Positions 25,554 to 38,346 are shown, counted from the stretch's first letter. The stretch is DNA of 61,373 nucleotides from Planoprotostelium fungivorum (GCA_003024175.1 MDYQ01000169.1:1-61373), one strand, 5' to 3'. Translations and numbers: made by a program. Notes: a model not told the origin generated them from the sequence alone.

Positions 25554-26999
25554 ATGCAGCTGAATCCGGTCGAATCGATACGTTTCAGCAGCATCATACA
25601 AGAGGGAATCGATCGCTTGGATGTCCTCTCAGTCATGGCCCCAGAGGTCTCACAGGAGGATGAGATCGCAGCGATGGTCAACGATGAGATCTCGAGGATC
25701 ATAGAAGAGCAGAGGTCACTACAAGCGCGATATGAAGAGCTCATATTGCAGCGCACACAACTGAAGAATCTCTCCAACAAAACACGGTACAAAGAGATAC
25801 AGACAGAGATAGAACAGATCGCTACCAAGCTGAGATTCGCCACCAAGATCTTATGTCGAAACTTGAAGGAAGACCCTAACATAGCAGCCAACATCATCAA
25901 GGTGAGTGTTTGAAGAGATGCAGCCGTTGATATGCATCAGATACAACACGAGAGAGATGATTTGAAGAGCCTGTTAGGAGTTCTGATTGCAGATCTGAAG
26001 GAGGGAACTTTTCGAACGTTGATGGAAATCCTCGAGAAGGAGAAGAGGAAGAACGAAGAACTGAAGAACTCAGTGGCTGCTGTGAAGCAAGCAGGAATCG
26101 ATATCAAAAAAATTCAAGAGGAACTGCAAGACCAATCAGAAGAGAGAAAAAGAGACGAGGCGTCCCAATCACTCGTCATCGACAAGCTTCGAGAGGATCT
26201 GCAGGAGTTAAGGGTGAGACAGGGTGATATAGCGAGATTTGATGTACCGATAGGCGCGAACAGTGCTCGAGGGAAAATATGAAAAGAAGGAGGCCAAAGG
26301 CAATTTGGACTCAACGCGCAGAGTTTTCAATCAAACCGAGAAGGGAAACGACGAGCAGATTGGTAAACTGAGGAGAAATTTGAGTGTTGAGGCACAGGTA
26401 GGTTGTGATTCGATGAACAACATCTAAGAGGCAAAGGTTCACACAGAAATGGCTGCATTTCTTGAAAAGAAGCAAGAGGAACTGCAGTTACAAACAGAAT
26501 ATTGGGACCAAAAGCACGAGACGGACATAGAGGAGATGGACCGGCAATTGGAGGAAATGAAGAGTAAGAAAGCTCACGCTCAGAACAAATTAGCAGATTT
26601 GAAGGCAAGGTACAAAGATGTGAGAGATGATGGCGAGATGCAAACGTAACCAGTGTAGGTGATGGATTCTGTGATGAAAGACCGGAGGTTGATTGAGGCG
26701 AGAGAGTATCATAAAGATGTACAGAAGAAGAGAACAATAGCTGCCGGTTTGATTCAAGTAAGAATGAGAATCGAGTGGGAGACCACTGATGTATCATAGC
26801 ACACATGGAGACAATATCGAAAGCGAAAGATTGCTAAAGAAAAACTGAGAAAGCTGAAGAAGGCTGCAGTGAAGCCGAAAAAGAATGGAAGGAGCCGCAG
26901 CAAGTCACCTAAACAGAAAGGTGAAATGATATAGATCGCATTTGTCTGAAGCTTTATTCAGGAACTAAAGCAAACAAGTCACAAACCCCTAAAGACTAA
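25554..26999 (+). CDS. IQCG: Dynein regulatory complex subunit 9 / IQCG
   Basis: Nexin-dynein regulatory complex (N-DRC) protein of motile axonemes; binds calmodulin through an IQ motif. Exons 25554-25901, 25941-26213, 26254-26397, 26437-26619, 26659-26757, 26800-26920 and 26962-26999. Long coiled coils: LQARYEELILQRTQLKNL, LMEILEKEKRKNEELKN, and the family block HTEMAAFLEKKQEELQLQTE. An IQ-like motif follows (AGLIQHTWRQYRKRKIAKEK) with a Lys-rich tail. The final intron (26921-26961) is preferred because it uses GTGAA...TTCAG; without it the protein ends at 26934. Its presence implies the organism makes motile 9+2 cilia or flagella. Confidence 0.88.
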
Positions 27000-27088
27000 A
27001 AATCATATGCTGTAAAGTTTTTTTGTTATAGAATTGACCAGTTCATCATGCCTAGATAGGTGTGTATCTGGATGTGAATGTTGAGCGT

Positions 27089-30000
27089 ATGAGAAAGTGT
27101 GCGCGATCCTCAAAACCTGAAAGATTGAGAAAATCGCTCCGCGATCTACAATCAATGAAATGTCCTCCTGACAACACAACACACGTGTCCGCACATCTTG
27201 AGATGACCGCTGACTATAGATTACCGACTCACTCAAAGCCAAGTCAATATGATTTACTCATTATCCCAGACTTTGTCAACTTTACTTTCCAAGGATCAGT
27301 GGACATCTCAATCACCATAACAGATGCCACTCAAACCATCACTCTCAATAGTAGTGACATCACATATCCCACCAGCGCTGATGGAAAGCCACAAATATCC
27401 ATAAAGGGTTCTCAGGGTGGAATATCAGCAGACCAAATCACATTAGACGCAGAATCTCAACGAGCAACGTTCAATTTTCCTTCCTCTTTGAGTCCAGGAA
27501 GGTGAGTTTCATTCATCTTCGTATCTGATGATCCATCAGCTACGTGCTTAGCATCCGCTACGATGGTATCATGAATGATAAATTAGCTGGTTTCTACCGC
27601 TCTAAATACACAAAGGTCTGTCTGTAGTTGGGCGCTGACACTGACTCCAAACAGAACGACGGCAGTGTCAGCTGGATCGGATGCACACAATTCGAGGCCA
27701 CAGATTGTCGCAAGGCCGTACCCTCTTGGGACGAACCCGCCCACAAAGCTATCTTTCGTGTGCAGGTGAGATGGAGAGGATCCAGATGTTCAGATCACTC
27801 ACAATGAAAGCTGGTGGTGCCTGAAGGAATGACGGCGCTGAGCAACATGCCCGTGGTTCAGAAGCGAACGACATTAGACAGCTCGAAAGAAGCAGACCAG
27901 TCTCGTGGTCTACAGTACAAGGCAGGAAGTGTGCATCACACTTATGCCGAGACTCCAGTGATGAGCACTTACCTGTTGGCCTGGGTCATCGGACACTTTG
28001 ATTACATCTCTGGATACACTCAGGACCACAAGGAGGTATCTCTTCTTGCCTCCACACTCCATTCGATCGTGTCATCATTGTCATCCTCCTGACATACGAA
28101 GGTTCGTGTGTATACACCTCTGGGAAAGAGCCACCTGGGACACTATGCCCTCCAGACTTCTCTCCAATGTCTACCCTTCTACGAGAAGTTCTTCGAATTC
28201 GAGTACCCTCTGCCCAAGATGGATCTCATCGCTATTCCTGACTTCGCCGCCGGCGCCATGGAGAACTGGGGACTGGTCACGTACAGAGAAACCGCTCTTC
28301 TCATCGATCCTCAAACAAGTTCCACCGTCACCAAGCAGAGGTGTCCATATATCCATGCATTCTCACTCCATCAGCATCCAAATCTTCCATCTCACATCAT
28401 GACAGGGTGGCCAGAACAGTGTGTCACGAGATCGCCCACATGTGGTTCGGTAATGCCGTAACCATGGAGTGGTGGACTTATCTGTGGTTGAACGAAGGTG
28501 AATCCATCCATCTCGTATCACACCACTGATTCCTGTCCTTCAGGTTTCGCTCGATTCGTGGAGCATCTGGCAGTGGATCACATCTACCCCGAATACGACA
28601 TCTTCACTCAGTTTGTCACGGATGTCTATTACCTGGCTCTGGGATTAGACTCTCTCCGCAACACTCATGCTGTAGAAGTTCCCGTCAAACTGGCACAAGA
28701 GGTGAGCCTTCTCTTTCTCTGAAGGTGAAAGTGAAGATCAACATTACAGGTCAACGAGATCTTCGATACGATATCTTATGCAAAGGGGGGCTCTTGTCTA
28801 CGCATGTTGTACTGGAACGTCGGTGCCGAGAATTTCCGTAGAGGATTGGCTCTGTATGTAGACAAGTACAAGTACAAGAACACGGTCACCGAGAACCTCT
28901 GGGATTCACTATCGGAGGCAACGGGAAGAGACATCAAGAAGCTGATGGACTCTTGGATCAAGCAAGAAGGTGAGATGAACACCCTCTGATCTCGTGTTCA
29001 TCTCTGATCTTCTCAGGATATCCCGTGGTCACTGCATCGGAGGTCAGACATTGATTCAAGAGGAGAGGTGACGATAGACAGGTACAAGGGAAGGAAGGGA
29101 GGGTCTTAAAGCTGAGTCAGAAGAGATTCTTCGCAGACATGTCAGATGCCAAAGCTGTAGCGAACGAGTCCTTGTGGTCTATCCCCATCAGTGTCGGTGC
29201 TTATCGTGACGGGAAATTGAGAGAGAGATTCGACAGTGTCTTCGAGGCTCAGCAGGGAGAGGTGATGGGTAATGTCTCGTGTCCACTCAATCGCTCAGAT
29301 TGTCCTTCCTTCCTCTTTCTCTTCGGAGGATGTGCTGAAGATCAACATTGAGCACACAGGTTTCTACCGGGTTCATTACGACGAACCTTTGTTTCAGAAG
29401 GTGGTCTCTTCTTTTCTCCTTATCTTCTCCTCTTACTTTATTTTCTTGTCTTATTTTCTCTTCTTTTCTTCTCTTCTCTTATCCTCTTAGCTGCTCGAGA
29501 TCGTTCCTAGCTTGTCTCCCATCGACCGATTGGGACTACAACGAGACACCTTCTCTCTGGCCACAGCGGGAGTCGGCTCACTGGAGAGAGCGCTCGATGT
29601 CATGAGCAGATTGAAAGACGAGAACAACTTCAGTGTCATCTCCGCTCTATCGACGACGCTCCATCAACTGTGCTCCCTCCACAGTGAGAACGAGAGGGTC
29701 ATCTCCAGCCTCAGAGGCTTCATCTCTGGCCTCTTCTCCTCTCAATTCGGACGATTGGGATGGCAAGCTGGAGCCACAGAGGAACACCAGAGCGGAATGC
29801 TTCGTGGGGTGGTTCTGTCCATCATCGGAGAGACACAAGACCAGGCAGTGCAGGAAGAAGCGATGAGGAGACTTCGAGCCTTTGCGGCCGATGAGAAGGT
29901 GCGATGGTTCTTCTTCTCTCCTGACCCTTCAGGACAGTAGCATCGCGGGTGATCTTCGATCTACCGTGTACAGCATCTGCATGAGGTACAAGACGAGAGA

Positions 30001-30573
30001 ATCGAGAGAGCTCCTCTTGTCCATCTACAGAAGGACCAGCAGTGCGGAGGAGAGAGTCAGGATCCTGGGGGCCATAGGAAGGATCAACACATCGAAGGAA
30101 GGATCCACCGTGGAAGAAGCGAAGAGAGCCATACAAGACAACTTGGAATGGTGGACAACCGATGAGGTGAGACGATCAATTGTCTCTTGTTGTGTCGTTG
30201 CGATCGGTTTCATGATGTATACTGAGAGGATCAGGTGAGGAATGGAGACAGTGCCTACCTGCTGGGATCGATATCGAGCAGCAATCTGGGCCGACAGACC
30301 GTGTGGAACCATCTCACCTCCGACTGGAAGGCCTTCTCTGCACGTTTCGGTGACGGACAGAACTTTGTCCTCTCTTCGGTGCTCTCGGGGGTTCTGGTCG
30401 GTCACTCCACTCTCGTTGCGGCAGAAGACTTTGAAAAGTGGTTCGAAGAGAACCCCATGCCAGCCGCAAAGAGAACCATCAGCCAGCTGTCGGAGACAGT
30501 GAGATTGAAGGCAGGAAGATTGGAGAGGGAGAGCAGAGAGTTAGAGAAGTGGTTGACTGAGAAGAACTATTGA
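27089..30573 (+). CDS. NPEPPS: M1 aminopeptidase, puromycin-sensitive type
   Basis: Zinc aminopeptidase of family M1, cytosolic in animals and fungi. Exons: 27089-27501, 27540-27615, 27655-27765, 27811-28035, 28102-28340, 28406-28497, 28544-28701, 28751-28969, 29017-29042, 29082-29261, 29299-29400, 29491-29898, 29933-30166, 30235-30573. Substrate loop GAMENWG; zinc site HEIAHMWFG with the third ligand 18 residues on (WLNEG); active-site Tyr region [11 protein letters not shown]. The C-terminal helical ERAP1-like domain runs to [10 protein letters not shown]. There is no signal peptide. An N-terminal extension of about 35 basic residues precedes the family's LP.H..P..YDL start, so the true start may be a later Met. 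The stop gives TGATAAAC. Confidence 0.93.
29401..29490 (+). other. Long polypyrimidine intron in the M1 aminopeptidase gene
   Basis: This 90-nt intron is almost entirely C/T on the coding strand, ending in CCTCTTAG. It is unusual here because most introns are under 45 nt with weak pyrimidine tracts. Confidence 0.7.
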
Positions 30574-30839
30574 TAAACCCCACCATGGATGCTCGTCTGC
30601 TTAACGCGAATGCGATTTATCTACCTTAGCCCGCGGTATGATAACGCAAAATCACCCTGGATACTTGTGACTAGTAGTGATGACGGATATGACGCCATCT
30701 AGTCTTGTGGAGGCGAAGGTTTTTCCGGCTCCGCAGATTGTCATCCACCAAAAAAGTTAAAATTGATGTTGGCTGTTTCCTTATTATTATTACCTAAACA
30801 AACACAAAAATTAGAGCACCCAACCAACACATTAGGAGG
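30574..30839. other. Intergenic region before the GPX gene
   Basis: 266 bp, AT-rich near 30,760-30,810. Likely 3' end of the aminopeptidase gene and promoter of GPX; GGAGG just before the GPX ATG has no expected role in a eukaryote. Confidence 0.4.
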
Positions 30840-31428
30840 ATGTCCACCACGCCTTCCTCTTTCTACGATTTATCAGCCATCAGCAACAAGGGAAAACCTA
30901 TCCCTTTCTCAGATTTCAAAGGAAAAGTCGTCCTCGTTGTGAATGTCGCCTCTCAGTGCGGTTTCACAAAGCAGTACGCTGGTTTAGAAGAGCTCAACAA
31001 GAAATACAGAGACAGAGGTCTCCAGATGATCGGTTTTCCTTGCAATCAGTTTGGAGGTCAAGAGCCGGGCTCAGCAGAAGGTACTCTCTTCCTCTCGTCG
31101 CAACTCATCCCGTATAGAGATCGAGTCCTTCTGCCAGGTCAATTTCGGTGTCACATTCCCTCTCACTGAGAAGGTCGAAGTCAACGGAACAAACGAGCAC
31201 CCCGTATTCCACCATCTCAAGAGCCAAAAGAAATGGTTCGGTCTGAGTCGAGTCAAGTGGAATGTGAGTACTACTATAAATGATGCGGCTCACATCGTGC
31301 AGTTCGAAAAGTTCCTGATAGACACTGAGGGAAATGTCGCCGAAAGATTCAGCTCCACCTCTGATGCTAGTGCCATAGAACCTTACCTACTCACCCTGCT
31401 TCCAAAAGCCGAGAGCCAGAAGGAATAA
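30840..31428 (+). CDS. Glutathione peroxidase family, Cys type
   Basis: Thiol peroxidase reducing H2O2 and lipid hydroperoxides. Exons 30840-31080, 31118-31263 and 31303-31428 (introns 37 and 39 nt). The catalytic tetrad is visible: Cys in NVASQCGFT, Gln in QFGGQEPGS, Trp-Asn in VKWNFEKF. The active-site residue is coded TGC (Cys), not UGA (Sec), as in plant, fungal and invertebrate enzymes that use thioredoxin. It lacks the dimer loop, like the PHGPx (GPX4) branch. No signal peptide or mitochondrial presequence. Confidence 0.95.
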
Positions 31429-31503
31429 TAGATATTAATATACACGAGGCCAGTGATCACACGTTTCTAGATCGCAATGAAATGAATTACAAAACCAAGT
31501 TTA

Positions 31504-32419
31504 TCACCACCACCTCCGCATTCGCTTTGCAGACCACAGAAGCCAGAAGAGGAGGAAGCCAGGCAAAGCGAGGTTATATGTGATCATGTGCATGATCCCC
31601 GGCATCATGTCTTTTGTCACTCGTGTTACTTGATTTCTGGTGTCCTCCATCGTTCCTCTGTTGTCGATCACAAAATCTGCCATCGTTCTCTTTCGATCTA
31701 AGCTGTATTGTCCTTTGATCTGCTGCTCTGCTTCCTCCACCGTTAAGTCTGGTTGTTTATCTCTCATCCTACTCGCTTCAGTTTCCTCCTTTGAAAGAGG
31801 TTCACCTCTGTATCTGTGTCTTTTGGTCAACCCAGACGACTATATTTCGAGAGGTCAGTCTTGATAAACCCGTTTCAAATAAGAATGGTACGTCTGTGCC
31901 CATCAGCTTTATGATGTATCAACGAAGTCTCACCTAATATGACCAGTTTGTGTCCCTTCATGAAACAGATGATGATCCGCTTTAAAACTTCGACAAGGAT
32001 GTACATGTGTGTGATTCTGTTCAAACGCCTTCTGAGGTCCTCGCTTTGAGCCACTTGTTGTCTCAGTTTTTCTCGGTCTAGTCCTCCCGTGGGAAGGAGC
32101 ACACTCGGACCTAATACTTTGACTATTTTCCTGCTCGAATCATTATTATCATCATGTGATGACAATCGAAACGAGATGACTCACTGGACTGCTGGTGCCT
32201 TCGGTTGAACTACTTGCCGTGCGACATCGTCGAGATCGATGACCGCTATTCCTCTCTTCTTGAACTCTGCAGCCACCACACTCTTACCGCTTGATGGCTT
32301 TCAAAAGTGAAGGAAGAATGTTATGCTGAGTTATTTACGACAGTATGGAAACAGTCTGATTGATCGATTTTGTTTGATTCTAGAAAGGATACCCCACCGG
32401 TGAGTCCAATGATCTTCAT
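31504..32419 (-). CDS. DCAKD: Dephospho-CoA kinase (DCAKD/CAB5)
   Basis: Last step of CoA synthesis: phosphorylates the 3'-OH of dephospho-CoA. Exons 32393-32419, 32185-32297, 31934-32130, 31806-31893 and 31504-31771. P-loop GLTGG-PSSGKS spans the first intron. Then IDLDDVARQVV, the CoA-binding VPFLFETGL (DIPLLFE in the family), VVWVDQKTQIQR and the C-terminal DFVIDNRGTMEDTR. The C-terminus is hydrophobic (NLALPGFLLFWLLW) and ends in basic residues, a tail-anchor layout also seen in animal DCAKD and yeast CAB5. Convergent with GPX; 75 bp between stops. The stop reads TGATAAAC. Confidence 0.92.
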
Positions 32420-32700
32420 CTTCCCTACCGAGTAACCTCTTTATCTCTTCTTATTGTTTCTCTATCAACAGAATATTCTCTGTGTTGTGTGGATCTTGTC
32501 CAGTTCCCTTCTGTTTCCCTCTAAGCGATGGGAACGCTGTTGTTCCCTACTTTCCTCTTTTTCGCGCGCGGGAATTACGGGTTTCCGCGATTCTGGATGG
32601 GTTGTAAAACGAAAAACACGACATATTCTGACAGCCGCACCACATATGTGGAGAATATATATTCTGGAATACACAAACAGATAACCATCACAGGACATGT
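32420..32700. promoter_or_regulatory. Intergenic region upstream of the dephospho-CoA kinase gene
   Basis: 281 bp between the dephospho-CoA kinase start and the cyclase 3' end. It contains CGCGCGCGGGAA (32,562-32,573), the only obvious CpG-dense spot, which could be part of the kinase promoter. Confidence 0.35.
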
Positions 32701-35700
32701 TTATTTGGACATCATGTCATATGTACCATCCCATGCAGAGGGTGGGGGCTCCTTCATAAACTCGTCGGATCTCTTGAGGAAGATCCTCGATGGACCATCG
32801 TTGGGCACCAGCTCGAGACAGTGACGGAAGACCTCACATGCCGCCGCAAACTCAAACGACCGATAATAGCTCAACCCTTGATCATACATCGGTAGCACTG
32901 AGCGAGTTAGAGGGGCAGAGATGCCACACTCACAAAGAATGAGGTTCTGTGGGACTGTATCTTCTTCCTCCTTCAGCGCCAAGAGCTCATATATTCGGAT
33001 CGGTTGCTTCTTTCCGACTACACGAATAGAGTCTAGTTCTCGGGTGATGAAACGATCGTGAACCATCTGGTAGGTGTACTCGCTGATGATGGTCCTCACT
33101 CCGTACTGTTTCGTCACTCCCTCTATGCGGGACGCCAGATTAACACCGTCACCAATGACTGTGTACTCCTGACGCTTCTCTGATCCGATATTTCCTGACA
33201 GTACTTTCCCCGTGTTGATGCCTATACCAACCTACTGTCCTCAGCTTTCTACCATCTCCATCGCTCACCTTGATTGCTGGTTTTCCTCTCAATAGCCGAA
33301 CGGCATTAAACTTGGCCAGATTTTTCAGCATTCCCAGGGCAGCTCTGCATGCTCTCACGGCATCGTCAGGCTTGGGGTAGGGTACACCGAAGACAGCCAT
33401 CGCTGCATCTCCTATATACTTGTCCAACACTCCCTCCTCCTCGAAGACAACATTGACCATGTATGAGAAGTACTCGTTCAGCATCTCTACGACCTGTCTC
33501 GCTCAGTCTCTACTGGAGAAAAGACTGACCTCTCCAGCATCCATGGCTTCAGAGAGTGAAGTGAAGTCTCTGATGTCAATGAAAAGGGTGCTGACTGTCA
33601 CGTGAATGCCTCCCAGACGATCACCACCCTCCTTGATGACCTGCTCCACCAGAGCGGGAGACATGTACCTCGACAATGTGCTCTTCATCTTCTTGTGCGG
33701 AGATATATCCTCCACGATGATGACCACTCCACGATTGCTCCCTTGATGGCTCGTGTTGTTCGATGTGTTGGAGTTGAGTTGGGCCACAGTGTACTTGAGT
33801 GAGATTGTCTTCCCGTCTCGCGACAGGAACTCGTAATCATCACAGGAAATTTCACTCTGCCCATTGTACACCGCAGTGATGTCGTCCTTCAGCTTCACAT
33901 TATCGGACAGCCACTGACTGTAGTGGTTCCTTTGCATCACATCTTCGGAAATACCAAGGTATTTCAGTGTGGGACGATTGAAGGCCGTCAAGCGACCTTG
34001 GAGATTTAGGGATCGCCAATACCTCTCACGACTCACCTTGATCGTTGAGGGTGAAAACTAGATTAGTGATTGACTTAAGAACGCTCTCCGTGTAGAAGGC
34101 CAGCTCTCTCGTCCTCATGAAAAGCTGAGAATTGACCACCGCGATGCCTGCCTGGGCAGAGAATGCACTCAGCAATTCCTCATCGGACCGATCAAAAGGC
34201 CCTCCCCTCTTATTCAACACCTGGGACCTCATCAGCTTCTTTTCCCGCGGTCTCAGGATTCTATTCCTGAGAAACTGTTCTCCTCACCTGTGTGACTCCT
34301 ATCACTTGGCCCTCCGGATCACGTATCGGCATGCAGAGTATCGTTCTATAGACGATGAACACAGATCGATTCTCTCTCTCACCTCGTTCGATATCCTGTC
34401 CTGAGATCTACTTCTCTATTAAATCGTGTATCGTTATAGGCGTCAGGAATATTCAATGTATCTCCTGTGGTAGCTACGTGACCAGCAATACCTGTCACAT
34501 AGATGAGAGATGCAACGATAGGATGATCAAGCTATGGCGATGATCGAGTAGAAGTTGAGCGATAACACGATTGAGGTATGAGAACCGACCTGTTGTGAGG
34601 GGTATCCGTAATTGCTCCGTGGTACCGTCAGCTAAAGAGGAGATCAGCTCGTTGTGCTCCCGGTCGACGAGAAACATAGTACAGCGATCAGCGTCTAACA
34701 GCTGCTTGGCCTTATCCATGATGGTCTGAATCAGTGCGTTGGTCTCCAATTCAGAAGCCAACTGTCCCGCAACTTCGAGTAGCACACTGATCTTCTGTTG
34801 TGAAGTGACTGATGATTGATACATCTGAGAATTTCTCAAAGTAATGGCTGTTTGAGCACAGAGGATCTTCATGATCTATCTCTACGTCAGCACAACATCT
34901 TTCGTTCTCTGTCACCTGCTCATCCTCTTCGCCGAAAGCACCGCCTGAAGAGCTTTATTACATTGAACGAAGAATATCTCACCATGCTTGTTCAATGCTT
35001 CCAGCACAGCCACTAGTTTATTGTTCTCGTCTTTCACAGGCATACAAAGTACTGATTTTGTGTGGTACCCAGTGATCTGATCAACCTGTGATATTGAATT
35101 GCCAGATACAAATATTATGACATACCTCTGGATAGAAAGCAGGACTTGTGTATGCATTGGCAATATTGACTGCCTCTCCTGTGTGGGCCACCAAACCCGC
35201 TATACCTCTGCCTATCGGTATACGCAGGTCGCCAGTGGTCTTCCCCTTCGTATGTAGTTCATTGGTATTTTCATCCACCTAGCATAAATGAGAGGATTGA
35301 ATCAACCAATGACGGATAGCGCAATATATAATCAAGTAGTAAATTGCAATGTAAAGTAGGTGACACACTTGGAAGAGGGTAGCACGGTCCGCTTTTAAAA
35401 TCTCTGGAACTTGTTGCGTAATCTGGTTGATGGCTTTCTTCATGTCTAACTCCGAAGCAATATTGGATGTAAATGTGAGAAGACTCATCAACTTCTTAAA
35501 CTGTACAACGAGCTCCTACAGGGATTGAGTCTTTGATACATCGCGCACTTTGATAAGCTGCGAAGTTACGCGTTGCGCTCACTTTGATAGAAATTCTTCT
35601 CAATTCAGGGGACTGTCTCTCTAATATGTTGGCAAAATCGTTCTCCGTGATGTTGTCCGACAGGAGGTCTTGCAGAGGGGTGCGGATCTTCCCCGATCGG

Positions 35701-36913
35701 CTCTGTTCGTTGTTGAAGGAACGTTGCCCAATGATCTCCAGCACATCCTGAGGCGTCAGTCTGTCCTTCTTTGTCTCTGTGGGTGCCTTCCTATTCATCT
35801 GAGTCAAGCCATTGATCTCTCCCCACTTTTTCTTTCCGCCCGTACTCGATTTGGTCTTTCTCATCACCACGGCAGGGTTGGATGCTTCAATTCGATCGAA
35901 ACTGCCTGTGTTGCTAAGAAAGGCACCCGATGCGGGCAGGTGGTGGGACATTGTGCTCGTGTACTTCGGTGCCTCCGCACTGCTCTGAAGCCAGTTTACT
36001 CGAGCTGCAGTGCAAGGCTCACCGTTGGTTGCTGTGTAGCTCCTACTCGGTTCAAGGTGACTCCGTTCAGTAGATTCGCGTGACCTTTGAGGGTCAGCCG
36101 ATTCAACGGAAGGACTCACTCATGGTATTTGCCTTTCTCAGTTGGGATAGGTTTCTCGGTTTCTCGGGCGTTTTTGAGATCGTCTCGTAGCTTCGTAAGT
36201 CCCTTCCATTGTTCGATGTTTCTTTCGTTGTGCTGGGGGCTGCGTTGAAGATCGAGTTTCCAATCATAAATGAATTGGCTGAGGGGCTCTCGTATCGTCT
36301 TGATTTGTTGGCTGCTCCTTTCAGATATCCAGATCCATCGAACCTCACCTTCAGTGAATCCACTGTTGATGTACGTTGGGGAATTTCCAAAAGCACCGCG
36401 AGGAGGTGGTGGTCTGTTGTCAAAATCTAACCGAGACGTCTCAGCTCTGGAGGATTCACGGCTGCGAGCGCTCAGACTGATAAAGGAGTGTTTCGCATCT
36501 TACGCTGATTCTAAAGCACGGCTGGCTTCCATCCCCATAGCCCTAGACAAACTGTGGTATGACTCTCTATATTCTCGACTACTGGTTGGACGTGGACTTC
36601 TGATGAAATCGTGTTCAGTGTCTCCATCGTGATGCAGATCTAGAGCTACACAATTGTTAGTCCGTGGTGTGTTCCGTCAGATTACCTAACCGACCGTGCA
36701 AGTCCAGATTGGTAGGTCGATCATTTGTTGGTGTTGCGGACCTGTGATATATTCATTGATAGAATTGGTCTATATACTTTACCTGCGTTGCGACGACCCC
36801 TCCGTATGAGATTTATCATCGTTATAATTCCAATAATTCTTCTGTGACCATTATCAGCAAATACATCGCCTCTGTGTTGCCAGTTCATCATATTGATATA
36901 TCATACTCACCAT
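32701..36913 (-). CDS. Class III adenylyl cyclase with GAF, GAF and PAS domains
   Basis: Soluble cyclase, predicted to make cAMP. Order from the N-terminus: about 300 residues of Ser/Arg-rich disorder (36,913-35,583), GAF 1 (about 35,515-34,916; [20 protein letters not shown]), GAF 2 (34,875-34,037; [21 protein letters not shown]), PAS with a GRLTAFN start, and the catalytic domain. Catalytic marks: [13 protein letters not shown] (metal Asp), [12 protein letters not shown] (second Asp), [20 protein letters not shown]. The Lys after GSE favours ATP over GTP. After the catalytic core comes a TPR-like tail ([17 protein letters not shown]...[10 protein letters not shown]...PPPSAWDG), as in bacterial enzymes. 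At least 16 exons. The start is uncertain: ATG at 36911-36913 followed directly by GTGAGT, or ATG at 36958-36960. AATAAA (32700-32705, minus) includes the stop codon. Confidence 0.87.
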
Positions 36914-37094
36914 GTGTATCGAGGCTTTACCTCCAAGCTATCAATGAACCGCAGCCTCATGCGCAATCAACAGTGGTTGATACGAAAAGAGACGGAATTG
37001 ATTCTCACGTGTCTCTGTTCACCCGCTTTCCCCTCTTAGCGATTTGTTGGATGCCTCTGATGCAGGCGTTCTAAAATTGGACGAATGAAAAACT

Positions 37095-38346
37095 TTATCT
37101 CCGATTCTCTTTGAACCATTTGAGCGTCCTCTCTTTGGCCTCTTCCAGTGTTATATGTGGCTTGTAGCCCAGCTCCTTCTTTGCCTTCTCTATGGAGAAT
37201 GTTCGGTTCATTGCTGAATTGGCACAACGGAAACGGTTGAAGATGGGAGTCCACTTGAAGCCTGGTGAGAGCATCAGCATCTCACGAGAGAGAAATCTCA
37301 CCAAACCACCCAAGAAGGAGTGCAATAAGTTCCAGCAGGATGCAGACCTTTCATCGAGTGAGGGCGCGTCTAACGTGCTTCTTATTCTACACCTGCAGCA
37401 TTATGAAGTACGGGAGATGTACATTTGTCTTGGGGTATCCATAGCTAGAATAGACGTAATCAGCCATACTCCAGAAGAGGGTGGGCTCATCGTTAGTGAT
37501 GAAATAAGAGGATCCTGCCACTGGCGAACCTTCCGTCAAACGGTCCATCGCGAGAAGATGGGCCTGTGCCACATTCTCAATGTATGACCAGTCGAATTGA
37601 TTTGTTCCTGACATCGTCAACACGAGATGTCAGAGCGTAGATAGAATGGATCAAGTGTGACTCACCGTCTCCAATCAACACTCTCGATTTACCCTCTCGG
37701 GCTACTTTGAGAAAGCCCGGCCAAGCGGTGGTGTCGTGTGGACCGAATAATCCAGATGGCCGAAGAGAAACAGTCAAGAGACCCTTTCTTCCGTTTGCCT
37801 CCAGGACGCAGCGTTCTGCCTCAGCCTATTTCAATGAGTCATAATAAAGAAGAAAAGTGTACACCTTCGTCTCACTGTACGGGTCAAGGTGCTTTGCCGG
37901 ATAGGCTTGTGTCTCGTCCACGTGATGCAAAGCTGTCCCATCAAAGACGACACTGGCGGAGGATGTGTAGATCAACTGCCTTACACCCACTCGGATGCAG
38001 GCCTCGATGACATTTTGTGTCCCTAACACATTGACTGCATAGAGGAGACTCTCGGAAGGTTTGGCATCTAGACTTACCGCGGGAGATACTGTGTGGAAAA
38101 CTGTGTCTACTCCCTTGTTGTGATTGAGCAGATGGATGTGGATGTTTGAACTCAATCACCTCGAAGGCCTTATAGAGATCATCAATCCTTGTGATATCTC
38201 CAGCATCAAAGTCGACTCGGTCATCTTCAAATGTCCTGCTAACGTCCACAACCTTGATCTTCAAATTACCCCTATCATGCAAAGAATTGACCAGATTCCT
38301 GCCTAAGAATCCAGATCCACCCAAGACCAGCACAGTCTTCGTCATA
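37095..38346 (-). CDS. NSDHL: NSDHL/ERG26 sterol-4-alpha-carboxylate 3-dehydrogenase
   Basis: NAD-dependent 3-beta-hydroxysteroid dehydrogenase family, removing C4 methyl groups in sterol synthesis at the ER or lipid droplet. Exons 38160-38346, 37865-38113, 37666-37825, 37393-37607 and 37095-37347. Rossmann motif VLGGSGFLGRNLV near the N-terminus, TSSASVVF, catalytic YSETK (YxxxK), RPSGLFGPHD, SYIENVAQAHLLA, FITNDEP. The C-terminal part has a hydrophobic segment (CILLELIALLLGGLV) and ends AKKELGYKPHITLEEAKER, as in NSDHL. Finding this enzyme suggests sterol-making ability, which separates sponges and fungi from many protostomes. The stop region reads GATAAA. Confidence 0.92.

Noticed and set aside
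30600-30840. GGAGG before the GPX ATG as a ribosome binding site
   Set aside because: The genome is eukaryotic with spliced genes; the match is chance.
30840-31428. Selenocysteine glutathione peroxidase
   Set aside because: The active-site codon is TGC; there is no in-frame UGA.
32720-33600. Guanylyl rather than adenylyl cyclase
   Set aside because: The Lys in GSEKRQEY matches ATP-type cyclases; GTP-type would have Glu at that position.
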